Shown piece after piece: positions 16,570 through 24,382 of a DNA stretch of 64,000 nt. A model generated the notes under the pieces. The model did no database searches. It was given only the letters and a program-made list of their open reading frames with translations, and had not been told where the DNA came from. Within the stretch, counting starts at the first letter, position 1; every line of letters starts with the position of its first letter. Both the position numbers and the translations under genes were made by a program. This stretch comes from Streptomyces umbrinus (lineage in GTDB: Bacteria > Actinomycetota > Actinomycetes > Streptomycetales > Streptomycetaceae): positions 1,550,001 to 1,614,000 of the forward strand of contig NZ_JAUSZI010000002.1 in NCBI RefSeq assembly GCF_030817415.1. Direction: 5' to 3'.

Positions 16570-16935
16570 TCAGCCGACCTCGCAGCCCATCGTGGTGTCG
16601 GACACCCCGTCGAGCCGGGCGCCCCAGGGCCAGTTGTCGGCCAGGTCGTGCGCCCGGATCAGCCGGTGGTAACAGGTGTCACGGGCCCAGTCGATGGCGT
16701 ACACGGCGGTGTTCGCGTCCGAGCGGAACGAGGCCGCCTTGTCGTGCAGGGACTCCGGTACGTCCGTATAGCCCGGTGGTCTGTAGCACCAGGACGTGCC
16801 GTGCTGTCCGGCCCCGGTCCAGAAGCACACGGAGCCCGCGGCGGGTGCCGTCGGCGCGGCCGTCGTGACGGGAGCGGCGCCCAGGACGGTGACGGCGGCG
16901 AGCAGGGCCGCGGGCAGGGCGAGGCGACGGAACAT
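16570..16935 (-). CDS. Second I36-like small secreted protein
   Basis: 121 residues from ATG 16935 with TGGAG 6-10 nt upstream. Signal peptide about 1-27. The mature region shows the Cys/Trp-rich start of the I36 family (GSVCFWTGAGQHGTSWCYRP), then SFRSDANTAVYAIDWARD and terminal MGCEVG. It is the first gene of the operon. Length and Cys spacing differ from the third gene, so the two are diverged relatives rather than a recent duplication. Confidence 0.8.
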   Translation of the reverse strand: MFRRLALPAALLAAVTVLGAAPVTTAAPTAPAAGSVCFWTGAGQHGTSWCYRPPGYTDVPESLHDKAASFRSDANTAVYAIDWARDTCYHRLIRAHDLADNWPWGARLDGVSDTTMGCEVG

Positions 16936-17172
16936 GACGACTCCAGTCGTACGAGGGAGGGATATGCGCAGGGCAACCTGGCCGGATCGTGATCACGGTG
17001 ACCGCCAAGATCAAAGTGCCCTCGTGGGAGCGGGCCCATGCGCGGCAGCGCTCGCCTCCCGGTGCATTCCGATGCGCGAAGCCGTCCCGCCCGCGACGGC
17101 TCACCACGGCGCGAAAACCCAGGTCCGCGCGCTCCCGAGCACATTCACCCGAACAGCGGGCGAGAACCATGA
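16936..17172. other. Non-coding stretch upstream of the I36 operon
   Basis: Together with the repeat that follows, this forms a 316-nt gap. It should hold the minus-strand promoter of the I36 operon. I see no convincing -35/-10 pair, hairpin or conserved small frame in it. Confidence 0.4.
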
Positions 17173-17230
17173 CGCGCCCCCATAGGGGCGCGGGGAACTG
17201 CGCGACCAACCCCCACCGGCCCGCGGTGTA
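17173..17230 (+). repeat. Streptomyces intergenic palindromic repeat, copy 2
   Basis: Carries the GCCCC-CATA-GGGGC stem followed by GCGGGGAACTGCGCGACCA. It lies just downstream of the 3' end of the minus-strand gene at 17252. Confidence 0.75.
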
Positions 17231-17251
17231 CCCACTCCCTTCAGCGGAGCC

Positions 17252-17488
17252 CTACCGAAGATGCCAGGTGAGCTTGTCTCCACCGACCCACCGCACCACC
17301 GCGGGGTCATCGGCGTCATGCACCGGAATCCCGTACGCCGCGGCGGCCATCAGGACGTCCGTGAAGCTCCTGGCCTCGCCGATGACAGCGCCGTCGATCT
17401 CCACGATGCGGAAGGGCGGATCGCCGGGCTGGACGCCCAGGACCGTGATCCGCGGGTGCGAGATGTGGGGGCTTGCGATTTCAGTCAT
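17252..17488 (-). CDS. Small conserved hypothetical protein
   Basis: 78 residues from ATG 17488. The sequence (MTEIASPHISHPRITVLGVQ, then GDPPFRIVEIDGAVIG and ending VRWVGGDKLTWHLR) looks like one small alpha/beta domain without signal peptide or membrane helix. I do not recognise a family. Next to it on the right, on the other strand, is the PHP-domain gene. The TAG stop at 17252 follows directly after the repeat. Confidence 0.65.
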   Translation of the reverse strand: MTEIASPHISHPRITVLGVQPGDPPFRIVEIDGAVIGEARSFTDVLMAAAAYGIPVHDADDPAVVRWVGGDKLTWHLR

Positions 17489-17667
17489 GATCCCACCGGT
17501 TCCACACGCGTGCCGCCGATAAGCCTGCCCGGGCGGCACTGTCGGTCGTCGTGGCACTCGGCGGCGCCGGCCTGGCCGGCGTCCGTACGAGGTCGCAGTT
17601 CATGGTGGCACAAGGCGACCCTGTCGGCTGCCGTGCGGGCGGCGGCGGGCTGCGCCAGGCTGGACGT

Positions 17668-18690
17668 ATGGACCCGGCCGAGGCCCTGGACCGGATCGCG
17701 TTCCTGCTGGAGCGGTCCCTGGCCCCCACCTATCGCGTACAGGCGTTCCGCACGGCGGAGGGCGTCGTCACGGGGCTGCCCGCCGACGAGGTGGCCCGGC
17801 GGTCCGCCGAGGGGTCGCTGGAGTCACTGAAGGGCATCGGGCCGAAGACCGCGCAGGTGGTGCGCGAGGCGCTGGCCGGACAGGCACCGGGCTATCTGGA
17901 GAAGCTGGAACAGGAGGCCGCGGGGCCTCTCGTCCAGGGCGGTGAGGAGCTGCGGGCGCTGCTGCGCGGCGACTGCCATCTGCACTCGGACTGGTCCGAC
18001 GGCGGCAGCCCCATCGAGGAGATGGGCCGTACAGCGGCGCGGCTCGGGCACGAGTGGGCGGTGCTCACCGACCACTCCCCGCGGCTCACGGTGGCGCGCG
18101 GGCTGTCCCCCGAGCGGCTGCGGGAACAGCTCGCCCTCGTCGCGGAACTCAATGAGCGCTGGGCTCCCTTCCGGCTGCTCACCGGTATCGAGTGCGACAT
18201 CCTCGACGACGGGTCCCTCGACCAGGAGCCCGAGTTGCTGGACCGGCTCGATCTCGTTGTCGTGTCCGTGCACTCCAAGCTGCGGATGAACGCGGCCGCG
18301 ATGACGCGCCGGATGGTCGCCGCCGTACGCGATCCGCACTCCGACGTACTGGGGCACTGCACGGGGCGGCTGGTCACCGGGCGCGGGCGGCCCGAGTCGG
18401 AGTTCGACGCGGACGAGGTCTTCGCCGCCTGTGCCGAGACGGGAACGGCGGTCGAGATCAACAGCCGCCCGGAGCGGCTGGACCCACCGCGCCGGCTGCT
18501 GCGCCGGGCGGTCGAGGCGGGTGTGCTGTTCTCCGTGGACACCGACGCCCACGCGCCCGGGCAGCTCGACTGGCAGCCGTACGGATGCGCGCGGGCCGAG
18601 GAGTGCGGGGTGCCTCCGGAGCGCGTGGTCAATACCTGGACCGCGGAGGAGCTGCTGGCGTGGACAGGGCGTCGTGAAACCCCGTCGTGA
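17668..18690 (+). CDS. PHP-domain phosphoesterase with N-terminal helix-hairpin-helix region (PolX C-terminal-like)
   Basis: 340 residues from ATG 17668, which follows CAGGCT by 6 nt and may be leaderless. Residues about 1-80 resemble the HhH region of family X polymerases (LKGIGPKTAQVVREAL, from residue 54). The PHP domain starts with DCHLHSDWSDG at residue 102, followed by TDHSPRL, SVHSK, HCTGRL and the final DTDAHAPGQLDW; these supply the His/Asp metal ligands. No polymerase palm domain is present, so it is a stand-alone phosphoesterase, possibly DNA end-processing. The 6S-like RNA follows it. Confidence 0.88.
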   Translation: MDPAEALDRIAFLLERSLAPTYRVQAFRTAEGVVTGLPADEVARRSAEGSLESLKGIGPKTAQVVREALAGQAPGYLEKLEQEAAGPLVQGGEELRALLRGDCHLHSDWSDGGSPIEEMGRTAARLGHEWAVLTDHSPRLTVARGLSPERLREQLALVAELNERWAPFRLLTGIECDILDDGSLDQEPELLDRLDLVVVSVHSKLRMNAAAMTRRMVAAVRDPHSDVLGHCTGRLVTGRGRPESEFDADEVFAACAETGTAVEINSRPERLDPPRRLLRRAVEAGVLFSVDTDAHAPGQLDWQPYGCARAEECGVPPERVVNTWTAEELLAWTGRRETPS

Positions 18691-18747
18691 CACACGTCAC
18701 GGGAAACGCCGTGTGGACCTGGGAACACTCGCCGGTAGTTCCCCGTT

Positions 18748-18877
18748 GAATCAGCTGTGGGTGCGGATGGGACAGTGTCCCCGGGCCTCACCTTCCGCCC
18801 ACAGGGAAGATCGTTCGGCTGAAGCCCTGTGGAGCACTCCGCCGAGAGGCGACCGCCATCCGTGGCCACCCACAGAC
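18748..18877 (+). ncRNA. ssrS: 6S-like RNA (predicted)
   Basis: This gene-free stretch folds into the rod with a central bubble that defines 6S RNA. The closing stem pairs CTGTGGGTG (18755-18763) with CACCCACAG (18867-18875) and CGGATGG (18764-18770) with CCATCCG (18856-18862). The bubble has strands of 28 and 23 nt, and its 3' strand forms a small CGCC-GAGA-GGCG hairpin (18840-18851). The terminal stem is CCACAGGG (18799-18806) with CCCTGTGG (18825-18832). A -10-like TAGTTC at 18736-18741 places the 5' end near 18748, and a terminator follows at once. From memory, the S. coelicolor 6S-like scr3559 also lies upstream of an oxidoreductase gene. Inference from structure and context. Confidence 0.65.
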
Positions 18878-18912
18878 GGCCCCGACCGTGATTCCCCCGT
18901 CCGGTCGGGGCC
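18878..18912 (+). terminator. Terminator of the 6S-like RNA
   Basis: Perfect 11-bp stem GGCCCCGACCG / CGGTCGGGGCC with a 13-nt loop followed by TTTCCCGTT. It stands 188 nt past the PHP gene, too far to be its simple terminator, and directly after the closing stem of the RNA. Confidence 0.8.
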
Positions 18913-18946
18913 TTTCCCGTTCTCCGCGCGCCACGCCGGGCCCGGC

Positions 18947-18984
18947 TTGACTTCGAGGGCGCTTCAATTCGTAGCGTCGGCCGT
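18947..18984 (+). promoter_or_regulatory. MerR-type promoter of the SDR gene
   Basis: TTGACT (18947-18952), an unusually long 19-nt spacer, then TAGCGT (18972-18977), 7 nt before ATG 18985. A 19-nt spacer with an imperfect dyad is the hallmark of promoters opened by MerR regulators, and the short distance to ATG indicates a leaderless mRNA. No MerR gene is adjacent. Confidence 0.55.
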
Positions 18985-19944
18985 ATGACCACTGCACAGC
19001 ACAAGATCGGTTCGGGATTCGGCCCCAGGAGCAGCGCGGACGACGTGCTCGACGGCATCGACCTCACGGGGAAGCTGGCGATCGTCACCGGCGGCTACTC
19101 GGGGCTCGGCCTGGAGACGACCCGCGCGCTCACCAGGGCCGGTGCCCGGGTCGTCGTCCCGGCGCGGCGCAGGCCGGTCGCCGAGGAGGCGGTCGCCGCC
19201 CTCGACGGTGTCGAGGTGGACGAGCTCGACCTCGGCGACCTGGACAGCGTCCGTGCCTTCGCCGAGAGGTTCCTCGCCTCGGACCGCACCATCGACATCC
19301 TCATCGACAACGCCGGGATCATGGCCTGCCCGGAGACCCGCGTCGGCCCCGGCTGGGAAGCCCAGTTCGCGACCAACCACCTGGGCCACTTCGCCCTCGT
19401 CAACCGGCTCTGGCCGGCGCTCGCCCCGGGCGGTGCCCGCGTCGTCTCCGTCTCCTCGGCCGGCCACCACTACTCCGACATCCGCTGGGACGACCCGCAC
19501 TGGCGGCAGGGCTACGACAAGTGGCAGGCGTACGGACAGGCGAAGACCGCCAACGTCCTGTTCGCCGTACAGCTCGACGCCCTCGGCAAGGACTCCGGCG
19601 TACGGGCCTTCTCGCTGCACCCGGGCGGCATCCTCACCCCGCTCCAGCGGCACCTCCCCAAGGAGGAGATGGTCGAGCGCGGCTGGATCGACGAGAACGG
19701 CACCCCGCTGAACCCGGCCGGCTTCAAGACCCCCGAACAGGGCGCGGCCACCCAGGTGTGGGCGGCGACCTCGCCCCAGTTGTCCGGCATGGGCGGCGTC
19801 TACTGCGAGGACTGCGACATCTCCGACCCCGCCCCGGCCGACGGCGAACGCATCGGCGTACGCGACTACGCCGTCGACCCGGCGTCAGCGGCCCGCCTGT
19901 GGACACTCTCCGCGGAACTCACCGGCGTGAACGCCTTCGCCTGA
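18985..19944 (+). CDS. SDR-family oxidoreductase (retinol dehydrogenase/light-dependent reductase-like)
   Basis: 319 residues, leaderless start at ATG 18985. Cofactor loop TGGYSGLGLETTRAL at about residues 34-48; NNAG-type motif is DNAGIM; catalytic Ser in VVSVSSAGHH and YGQAKTAN provides Tyr and Lys. Length and the HHYSDIRWDD segment place it with the long-chain-substrate SDRs annotated as retinol dehydrogenase- or WW-domain-oxidoreductase-like. The substrate is unknown. The N-terminal 25 residues ahead of the Rossmann fold are typical for this subgroup. Context: preceded by the 6S-like RNA and its terminator, followed by a repeat. Confidence 0.9.
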   Translation: MTTAQHKIGSGFGPRSSADDVLDGIDLTGKLAIVTGGYSGLGLETTRALTRAGARVVVPARRRPVAEEAVAALDGVEVDELDLGDLDSVRAFAERFLASDRTIDILIDNAGIMACPETRVGPGWEAQFATNHLGHFALVNRLWPALAPGGARVVSVSSAGHHYSDIRWDDPHWRQGYDKWQAYGQAKTANVLFAVQLDALGKDSGVRAFSLHPGGILTPLQRHLPKEEMVERGWIDENGTPLNPAGFKTPEQGAATQVWAATSPQLSGMGGVYCEDCDISDPAPADGERIGVRDYAVDPASAARLWTLSAELTGVNAFA

Positions 19945-19992
19945 GGACCTGACCCCGGCTGCGCGGTCGGGTCACCGTCCGGCTCTCATACA

Positions 19993-20046
19993 CCGCCCCG
20001 AGAGGGGCGCGGGGAACTGCGCGACCAGCCCCCGCCGACCCGCAGA
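19993..20046 (+). repeat. Streptomyces intergenic palindromic repeat, copy 3
   Basis: GCCCC-GAGA-GGGGC stem followed by GCGGGGAACTGCGCGACCAG and a C-rich tail. It begins about 50 nt after the SDR stop at 19944. Confidence 0.75.
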
Positions 20047-20078
20047 CACCAAACGGCACCCCGGCGGAGCCGTTCCGT

Positions 20079-20125
20079 GCCCGCCTCGTCCGCGTCGGGG
20101 ATGTCGGTGTCCGGCTCCGCCGCGC
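20079..20125 (-). repeat. Duplicated fragment of the adjacent small gene
   Basis: This 47-nt block is nearly identical to 20267-20313 inside the next gene. On the minus strand it would read DTDIPDADEAGT, against DTDIPDTDEAGT in the intact gene. It merges with a second repeat-like half (GGCTCCGCCGCG...GGGCGCGACC, 20112-20140) similar to the variant repeat at 31 kb. It looks like a local partial duplication left outside any gene. Confidence 0.6.
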
Positions 20126-20190
20126 GGGCGCGACCGGCCATGGACGACCATCGGCGCGCCGGGCGCGAATGGCCCGGCCGACGTACAGGC

Positions 20191-20457
20191 TCAGGCCGGG
20201 GACTCCTCCGCCCCCGGGTGTTCGGGGTGCACCGTGCTGCTGGAGGCCTCGTCGCCGCGCCGACGCGTGCCCGCCTCGTCGGTGTCGGGGATGTCGGTGT
20301 GCCGCTCCGGCGCGTCCTCGTCGGAGCCCTCGTTCCGCGTGGGGTCGGCGGGCGTGACGTCCCAGCGGTCCCCGCCCTCCTGGGCCTGTTGGTCGGGCAT
20401 GTCCCGGGGGACGGGACCCGCGTCCTCCTCGGGCCTCTTCGTCCGGTCGTCGCTCAC
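20191..20457 (-). CDS. Small acidic hydrophilic protein, likely disordered
   Basis: 88 residues from GTG 20457, with GAGGAGGGGAG upstream. Composition is dominated by Asp, Glu, Pro, Thr and Arg, with no hydrophobic core (RDMPDQQAQEGGDRWDVTPA, DTDIPDTDEAGTRRRGDE), so the protein is probably unfolded on its own. Similar small acidic proteins are common in streptomycetes and have no known role. Part of its coding sequence is duplicated just downstream. Confidence 0.65.
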   Translation of the reverse strand: MSDDRTKRPEEDAGPVPRDMPDQQAQEGGDRWDVTPADPTRNEGSDEDAPERHTDIPDTDEAGTRRRGDEASSSTVHPEHPGAEESPA

Positions 20458-20606
20458 GGCGCGCTCCCCTCCTCGTCGGTGTGACTCCTGGCCGCGCGGA
20501 ACTCCTCGTCGGACGGAATTCGTCGTCGGGCGGAAATCCGCCGGACCTCCGCGTCGGCCCTGGTGCGGGTACCTGCCGACGCGACCGGTGAAACCCCCGG
20601 AAGGCG

Positions 20607-21902
20607 TCAATGCGGAGCGCGTTCCTCCATGGCCGCGCGCCAGGCCGGGAGCTGGTTGTCGCCCGGTTCGGGGCCCGGGCGTCGTCCGCCGTGCGCGAAG
20701 AAGTCGGCGAGCGGGAGGATCGCCGCGCCGACCGTGACCGCGTCGGGGCCGAGGGCGCCGAGCTCGATGGTGACCCGCTCGGCGGGATGACGGAGTGCGT
20801 ACGAGGCCGCGTGTTCGCGGACGGCGGGCAGGAAGCGGGAGCCGAGCTGGAGTCCGGCCCAGCCGCCGATGAGGATGCGCTCGGGCTGGAAGAGGTTGAT
20901 GAGGTCGGAGAGGCCCGCGCCCAGGTACTCGGCCGTCTCCTCCAGGACGGCGAGCGCGATCGGGTCGGCCGCCGCCGAGGCGTCCGCGGGATAGGCGGCG
21001 GCGAGCATCGCGGTGAGGGCGGTCTCCTCGTCGACCCGCTTCGGCGGCTGTCCTCCCGCCTCCTCCCAGCGCTCCAGGAGGGCTTCGGCGCCCGCGTAGG
21101 CCTCCAGGCAGCCGAGCGCGCCGCACCGGCAGCGGCGCCCCCTGACCCGTACGGTCAGATGCCCCCACTCCACGGCCCGGCCGCGCTCCACGTCGTCCGT
21201 GACGAGGCTGGCGCCGACGCCGGAGCCGAAGAGGACCACGACCGCGTTGTCCGCGCCGCGTCCGGCGCCGAACCACATCTCGGCCTGGCCGAGCGTCTTG
21301 GCTCCGTTGTCGGTGAAGTACGGGACGGAGTCCGGGAGCGCGCAGGCGGTGCGGAGCAGGGACTCCAGCGGGACGGCCGGCCAGCCGATGGTCTGGCCGT
21401 GCACCACGGCGCCCTCGGCCGGAGTGCGCTCCACTATGCCGGGCACTCCGATGCCGACGCCCAGCAGCCGCTCGGGGGCGATCTCGGCAGCGGCGAGGAC
21501 CTCGGTGATGCCGTCGCGGATGTGGCCGACGATGACGTCGACGTCGTAGCCCTGATGCTCCAAGGGCCGTTCCGTGCGGGCGAGTTCGGTGAGGGTGAGG
21601 TCGAACAGCTCGACGCGTACGCGGGTCTCGCCGACGTCCACGCCGATCATGTGGCCGCTGGCGGGGGCGACCCGCAGCAGAGTGCGTGGGCGGCCGCCGT
21701 CCGAATCGACGCTGCCCGCCTCCTCCACCAGACCGTCGCCGACGAGCTCGGCGACGACGTTGCTGATGGAACCGGAACTCAGTCCGGTGGCCGGACCGAG
21801 CTCGAAGCGGCTCATCGGTCCCTCGAAGTAGAGCCGCCGCAGCACGGCTGTGCGATTGCCCCGCCGCAGGTCACGCACCGTGCGCCCGTTCCGCCCCGCC
21901 AT
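20607..21902 (-). CDS. ROK-family transcriptional repressor
   Basis: 431 residues from ATG 21902 with GGGAAGGAA upstream. Residues about 8-75 form a winged HTH (RTAVLRRLYFEGPMSRFELG, then GLSSGSISNVVAELVGDGLV). The sugar-kinase-like ROK domain follows (GVDVGETRVRVELFDLT, GIGVPGIVE, FGSGVGASLV) and contains the zinc-site CxCGxxGCLE as CRCGALGCLE. It is divergent from the beta-glucoside uptake operon; such proteins bind a sugar or sugar phosphate and release their operator. A candidate operator overlaps the operon promoter at 21976-21998. It may also act on the GH16 gene, which has a like promoter. Confidence 0.9.
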   Translation of the reverse strand: MAGRNGRTVRDLRRGNRTAVLRRLYFEGPMSRFELGPATGLSSGSISNVVAELVGDGLVEEAGSVDSDGGRPRTLLRVAPASGHMIGVDVGETRVRVELFDLTLTELARTERPLEHQGYDVDVIVGHIRDGITEVLAAAEIAPERLLGVGIGVPGIVERTPAEGAVVHGQTIGWPAVPLESLLRTACALPDSVPYFTDNGAKTLGQAEMWFGAGRGADNAVVVLFGSGVGASLVTDDVERGRAVEWGHLTVRVRGRRCRCGALGCLEAYAGAEALLERWEEAGGQPPKRVDEETALTAMLAAAYPADASAAADPIALAVLEETAEYLGAGLSDLINLFQPERILIGGWAGLQLGSRFLPAVREHAASYALRHPAERVTIELGALGPDAVTVGAAILPLADFFAHGGRRPGPEPGDNQLPAWRAAMEERAPH

Positions 21903-21953
21903 GTGGTTCCTTCCCGCCGTCCCCCGACCTGCAAGATACCCCTGCGTCATCCC

Positions 21954-21998
21954 TTGACGCGAGTTTCTTCCGGGTCTTAACTCACGTTCTAAATTAAG
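21954..21998 (+). promoter_or_regulatory. Promoter and candidate ROK operator of the beta-glucoside operon
   Basis: TTGACG (21954-21959), 17-nt spacer, TTAACT (21977-21982). The inverted repeat CTTAA-N13-TTAAG (21976-21998) covers the -10 and the predicted start of transcription near 21989. The block TCTTAACTCA at 21975-21984 recurs with one change in the GH16 promoter at identical spacing. Confidence 0.6.
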
Positions 21999-22068
21999 CC
22001 GTGAGGGCGTTCGAGAAGTGAACGCGGCGCCCTCGCGCATCTCCCTCCGGGAAGGGACGCCAGACGTC

Positions 22069-23385
22069 ATGCGCAGAACCCGAGCCGCGGCCGCGAGCGC
22101 GGTCACCGTCTCCATGCTGGCCGCCGTGACCGCCTGCGGCGGTGGCTCGTCGACGGACGGCGGGTCCAACGACTCGCCGAAGACGCTCACCTACTGGGCC
22201 TCCAACCAGGGGCCGAGCATCGAGGCCGACAAGAAGATCCTCACGCCCGAGCTGAAGAAGTTCGAGAAGGACACCGGCATCAAGGTCAAGCTGGAGGTCA
22301 TCCCCTGGTCCGACCTCCTCAACCGCATCCTCGCCGCGACCACTTCGGGCCAGGGCCCGGACGTGCTCAACATCGGCAACACCTGGTCGGCCTCGCTCCA
22401 GGCGACCGGCGCGCTGCTGCCCTGGGACGCCAAGAACTTCGACAAGATCGGTGGCAAGGACCGGTTCGTCGAGTCGGCGCTCGGCTCGGCGGGGGCCACC
22501 GGCTCGGATCCGGCGGCGGTGCCGCTGTACTCGATGGCGTATGCGCTCTACTACAACAAGAAGATGTTCGCGGACGCGGGGATATCCGGGCCGCCCGCAA
22601 CCTGGGACGACCTGGTCGCCGACGGGAAGAAGATCTCCAAGGACGGCAAGTGGGCGCTGGCCGCCGAGGGTTCGAACCCGTCGGAGAACATCCACCACGT
22701 CTTCGTCCTCGGCAAGCAGCACGGCGCCGACTTCTTCGACGCCGACGGGAAGCCCGACTTCACCTCCGACGGGGCCGTCGCGGCGGTCAAGCAGTACGTC
22801 GATCTGATGGCCAAGGACAAGGTCGTCGCGCCCGGAAACGCCGAGTACGCGCAGAACCAGTCGCTGCAGGACTTCGCCAAGGACAAGACGGCGATGGTGC
22901 TGTGGCAGACCGCCGCGACCACGCTAGAGGCGCACGGCATGAGCGACGACGAGTGGGGTGTCGCACCGGTGCCGGTCCAGTCCGGCAGCCCGGGGGCGGA
23001 CACCGCCGTCAACTCGATGGTGGCGGGCATCAACCTGGCCGTCTTCAAGAACACCGACAACATCGACGGCGCCCTGAAGTTCGTGAAGTTCATGACGAGC
23101 GACGCCGAACAGAAGACGCTCAACAAGACGTACGGGTCCATCCCCCCGGTCACGGCGGCCCAGGAGGACCCCGCGTTCAGCACGCCCGCGCTGAAGGTGA
23201 TCAGAGACACGCTCGCCAAGAGCGCGGCCCCGCTGCCCCAGGTGCCCAACGAGTCGCAGTTCGAGACGGCGGTCGGCACGGCCGTGAAGGAACTGTTCGC
23301 GGACGCGGCGGCCGGACGACCGGTCACGACCGCCTCGGTCAAGGAGAAGCTCTCCGAGGCTCAGCAGCAGATGCCGAAGAAGTGA
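22069..23385 (+). CDS. Sugar ABC transporter solute-binding lipoprotein (beta-glucoside type)
   Basis: 438 residues from ATG 22069, preceded by GGGAAGGGACG. Lipobox AVTACGGG gives the modified Cys at about residue 23. The rest is a family 1 extracellular solute-binding protein with the usual PDVLNIGNTWSASLQATGAL and MAYALYYNKKMF segments. Two permease genes follow, the first after 7 nt. No ATPase gene is in the operon, as is normal for Streptomyces sugar importers energised by the shared ATPase MsiK. With the GH1 gene at the end, a gluco-oligosaccharide such as cellobiose or laminaribiose is the likely cargo. Confidence 0.9.
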   Translation: MRRTRAAAASAVTVSMLAAVTACGGGSSTDGGSNDSPKTLTYWASNQGPSIEADKKILTPELKKFEKDTGIKVKLEVIPWSDLLNRILAATTSGQGPDVLNIGNTWSASLQATGALLPWDAKNFDKIGGKDRFVESALGSAGATGSDPAAVPLYSMAYALYYNKKMFADAGISGPPATWDDLVADGKKISKDGKWALAAEGSNPSENIHHVFVLGKQHGADFFDADGKPDFTSDGAVAAVKQYVDLMAKDKVVAPGNAEYAQNQSLQDFAKDKTAMVLWQTAATTLEAHGMSDDEWGVAPVPVQSGSPGADTAVNSMVAGINLAVFKNTDNIDGALKFVKFMTSDAEQKTLNKTYGSIPPVTAAQEDPAFSTPALKVIRDTLAKSAAPLPQVPNESQFETAVGTAVKELFADAAAGRPVTTASVKEKLSEAQQQMPKK

Positions 23386-23392
23386 GCGTTCG

Positions 23393-24382
23393 ATGACCGT
23401 GACCGCTCAACCCGCGGTCGGGGAGGAGGCGTTGCCCGGTGCGACAGGGCCCACCCCGCGCCGCCGCACCGGGCGAGTACGCCGTATCGCCCTGCCGTAC
23501 CTGCTCCTCCTGCCCGCCCTGCTGCTCGAACTCCTCGTCCATCTGGTGCCGATGGTCATCGGCATCGTGATGAGCTTCAAGGAGCTCACGCAGTTCTACA
23601 TCCGCGACTGGGGCGCCGCGCCCTGGGCGGGGTTCGACAACTACAGCCTGTCCGTGGACTTCGACGCGCCCGTCGGCGAGGCGCTGCTCCACTCCTTCTT
23701 CGTCACCTGTGCCTTCACCGTGCTGTCCGTCGGCCTGTGCTGGCTGCTCGGCACGGTGGCCGCGGTCTACATGCAGGAGACGTTCCGCGGCCGCGGCTTC
23801 CTGCGCGCGGTCTTCCTCATCCCGTACGCGCTTCCGGTGTACGCGGCCGTCATCACCTGGGCGTTCATGTTCCAGCGCGACAACGGCCTGGTGAACCACG
23901 TGCTGCACGACCAACTGGGCCTCACCGACAGCCCGTCCTTCTGGCTGATCGGCGACAACAGCTTCGTCGCACTGCTCGTCGTGTCGGTGTGGAAGGGCTG
24001 GCCGTTCGCCTTCCTCATCGTGATGGCGGGCCTGCAGAACATCCCCAAGGAACTGTACGAGGCCGCGGCGATCGACGGGGCCGGCATGGTCCAGCAGATC
24101 CGCCGCATCACGCTGCCCTCGCTGCGCCCGGTCAACCAGGTGCTCGTCCTGGTGCTCTTCCTGTGGACGTTCAACGACTTCAACACGCCGTACGTGCTGT
24201 TCGGCCAGGCGGCACCGGAGGCGGCGGACCTGATCTCGATCCACATCTACCAGTCGTCGTTCGTGACATGGAACTTCGGGACGGGATCGGCGATGTCCGT
24301 GATGCTGCTGCTGTTCCTGCTGGTCGTGACAGGCATCTACCTCGTCCTGACCTCGCGCGGACGGAGGGCCGCCGATGTCTAG
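23393..24382 (+). CDS. Sugar ABC transporter permease (MalF type)
   Basis: 329 residues. A cytoplasmic N-terminus of about 30 residues is followed by six predicted membrane helices. The EAA loop that docks on the ATPase reads EAAAIDGAGMVQQIRRITLP. It starts 7 nt after the binding-protein stop and overlaps the next permease gene by 8 nt, so all four genes of this operon are co-translated or nearly so. It forms a heterodimeric channel with the next gene product. Confidence 0.93.
   Translation: MTVTAQPAVGEEALPGATGPTPRRRTGRVRRIALPYLLLLPALLLELLVHLVPMVIGIVMSFKELTQFYIRDWGAAPWAGFDNYSLSVDFDAPVGEALLHSFFVTCAFTVLSVGLCWLLGTVAAVYMQETFRGRGFLRAVFLIPYALPVYAAVITWAFMFQRDNGLVNHVLHDQLGLTDSPSFWLIGDNSFVALLVVSVWKGWPFAFLIVMAGLQNIPKELYEAAAIDGAGMVQQIRRITLPSLRPVNQVLVLVLFLWTFNDFNTPYVLFGQAAPEAADLISIHIYQSSFVTWNFGTGSAMSVMLLLFLLVVTGIYLVLTSRGRRAADV

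Noticed and set aside
20458..21276. Upstream extension of the small acidic gene into the ROK gene region
   Set aside because: The extension is out of frame with the ROK gene and R/G-rich; GTG 20457 with its own ribosome binding site is the better start.
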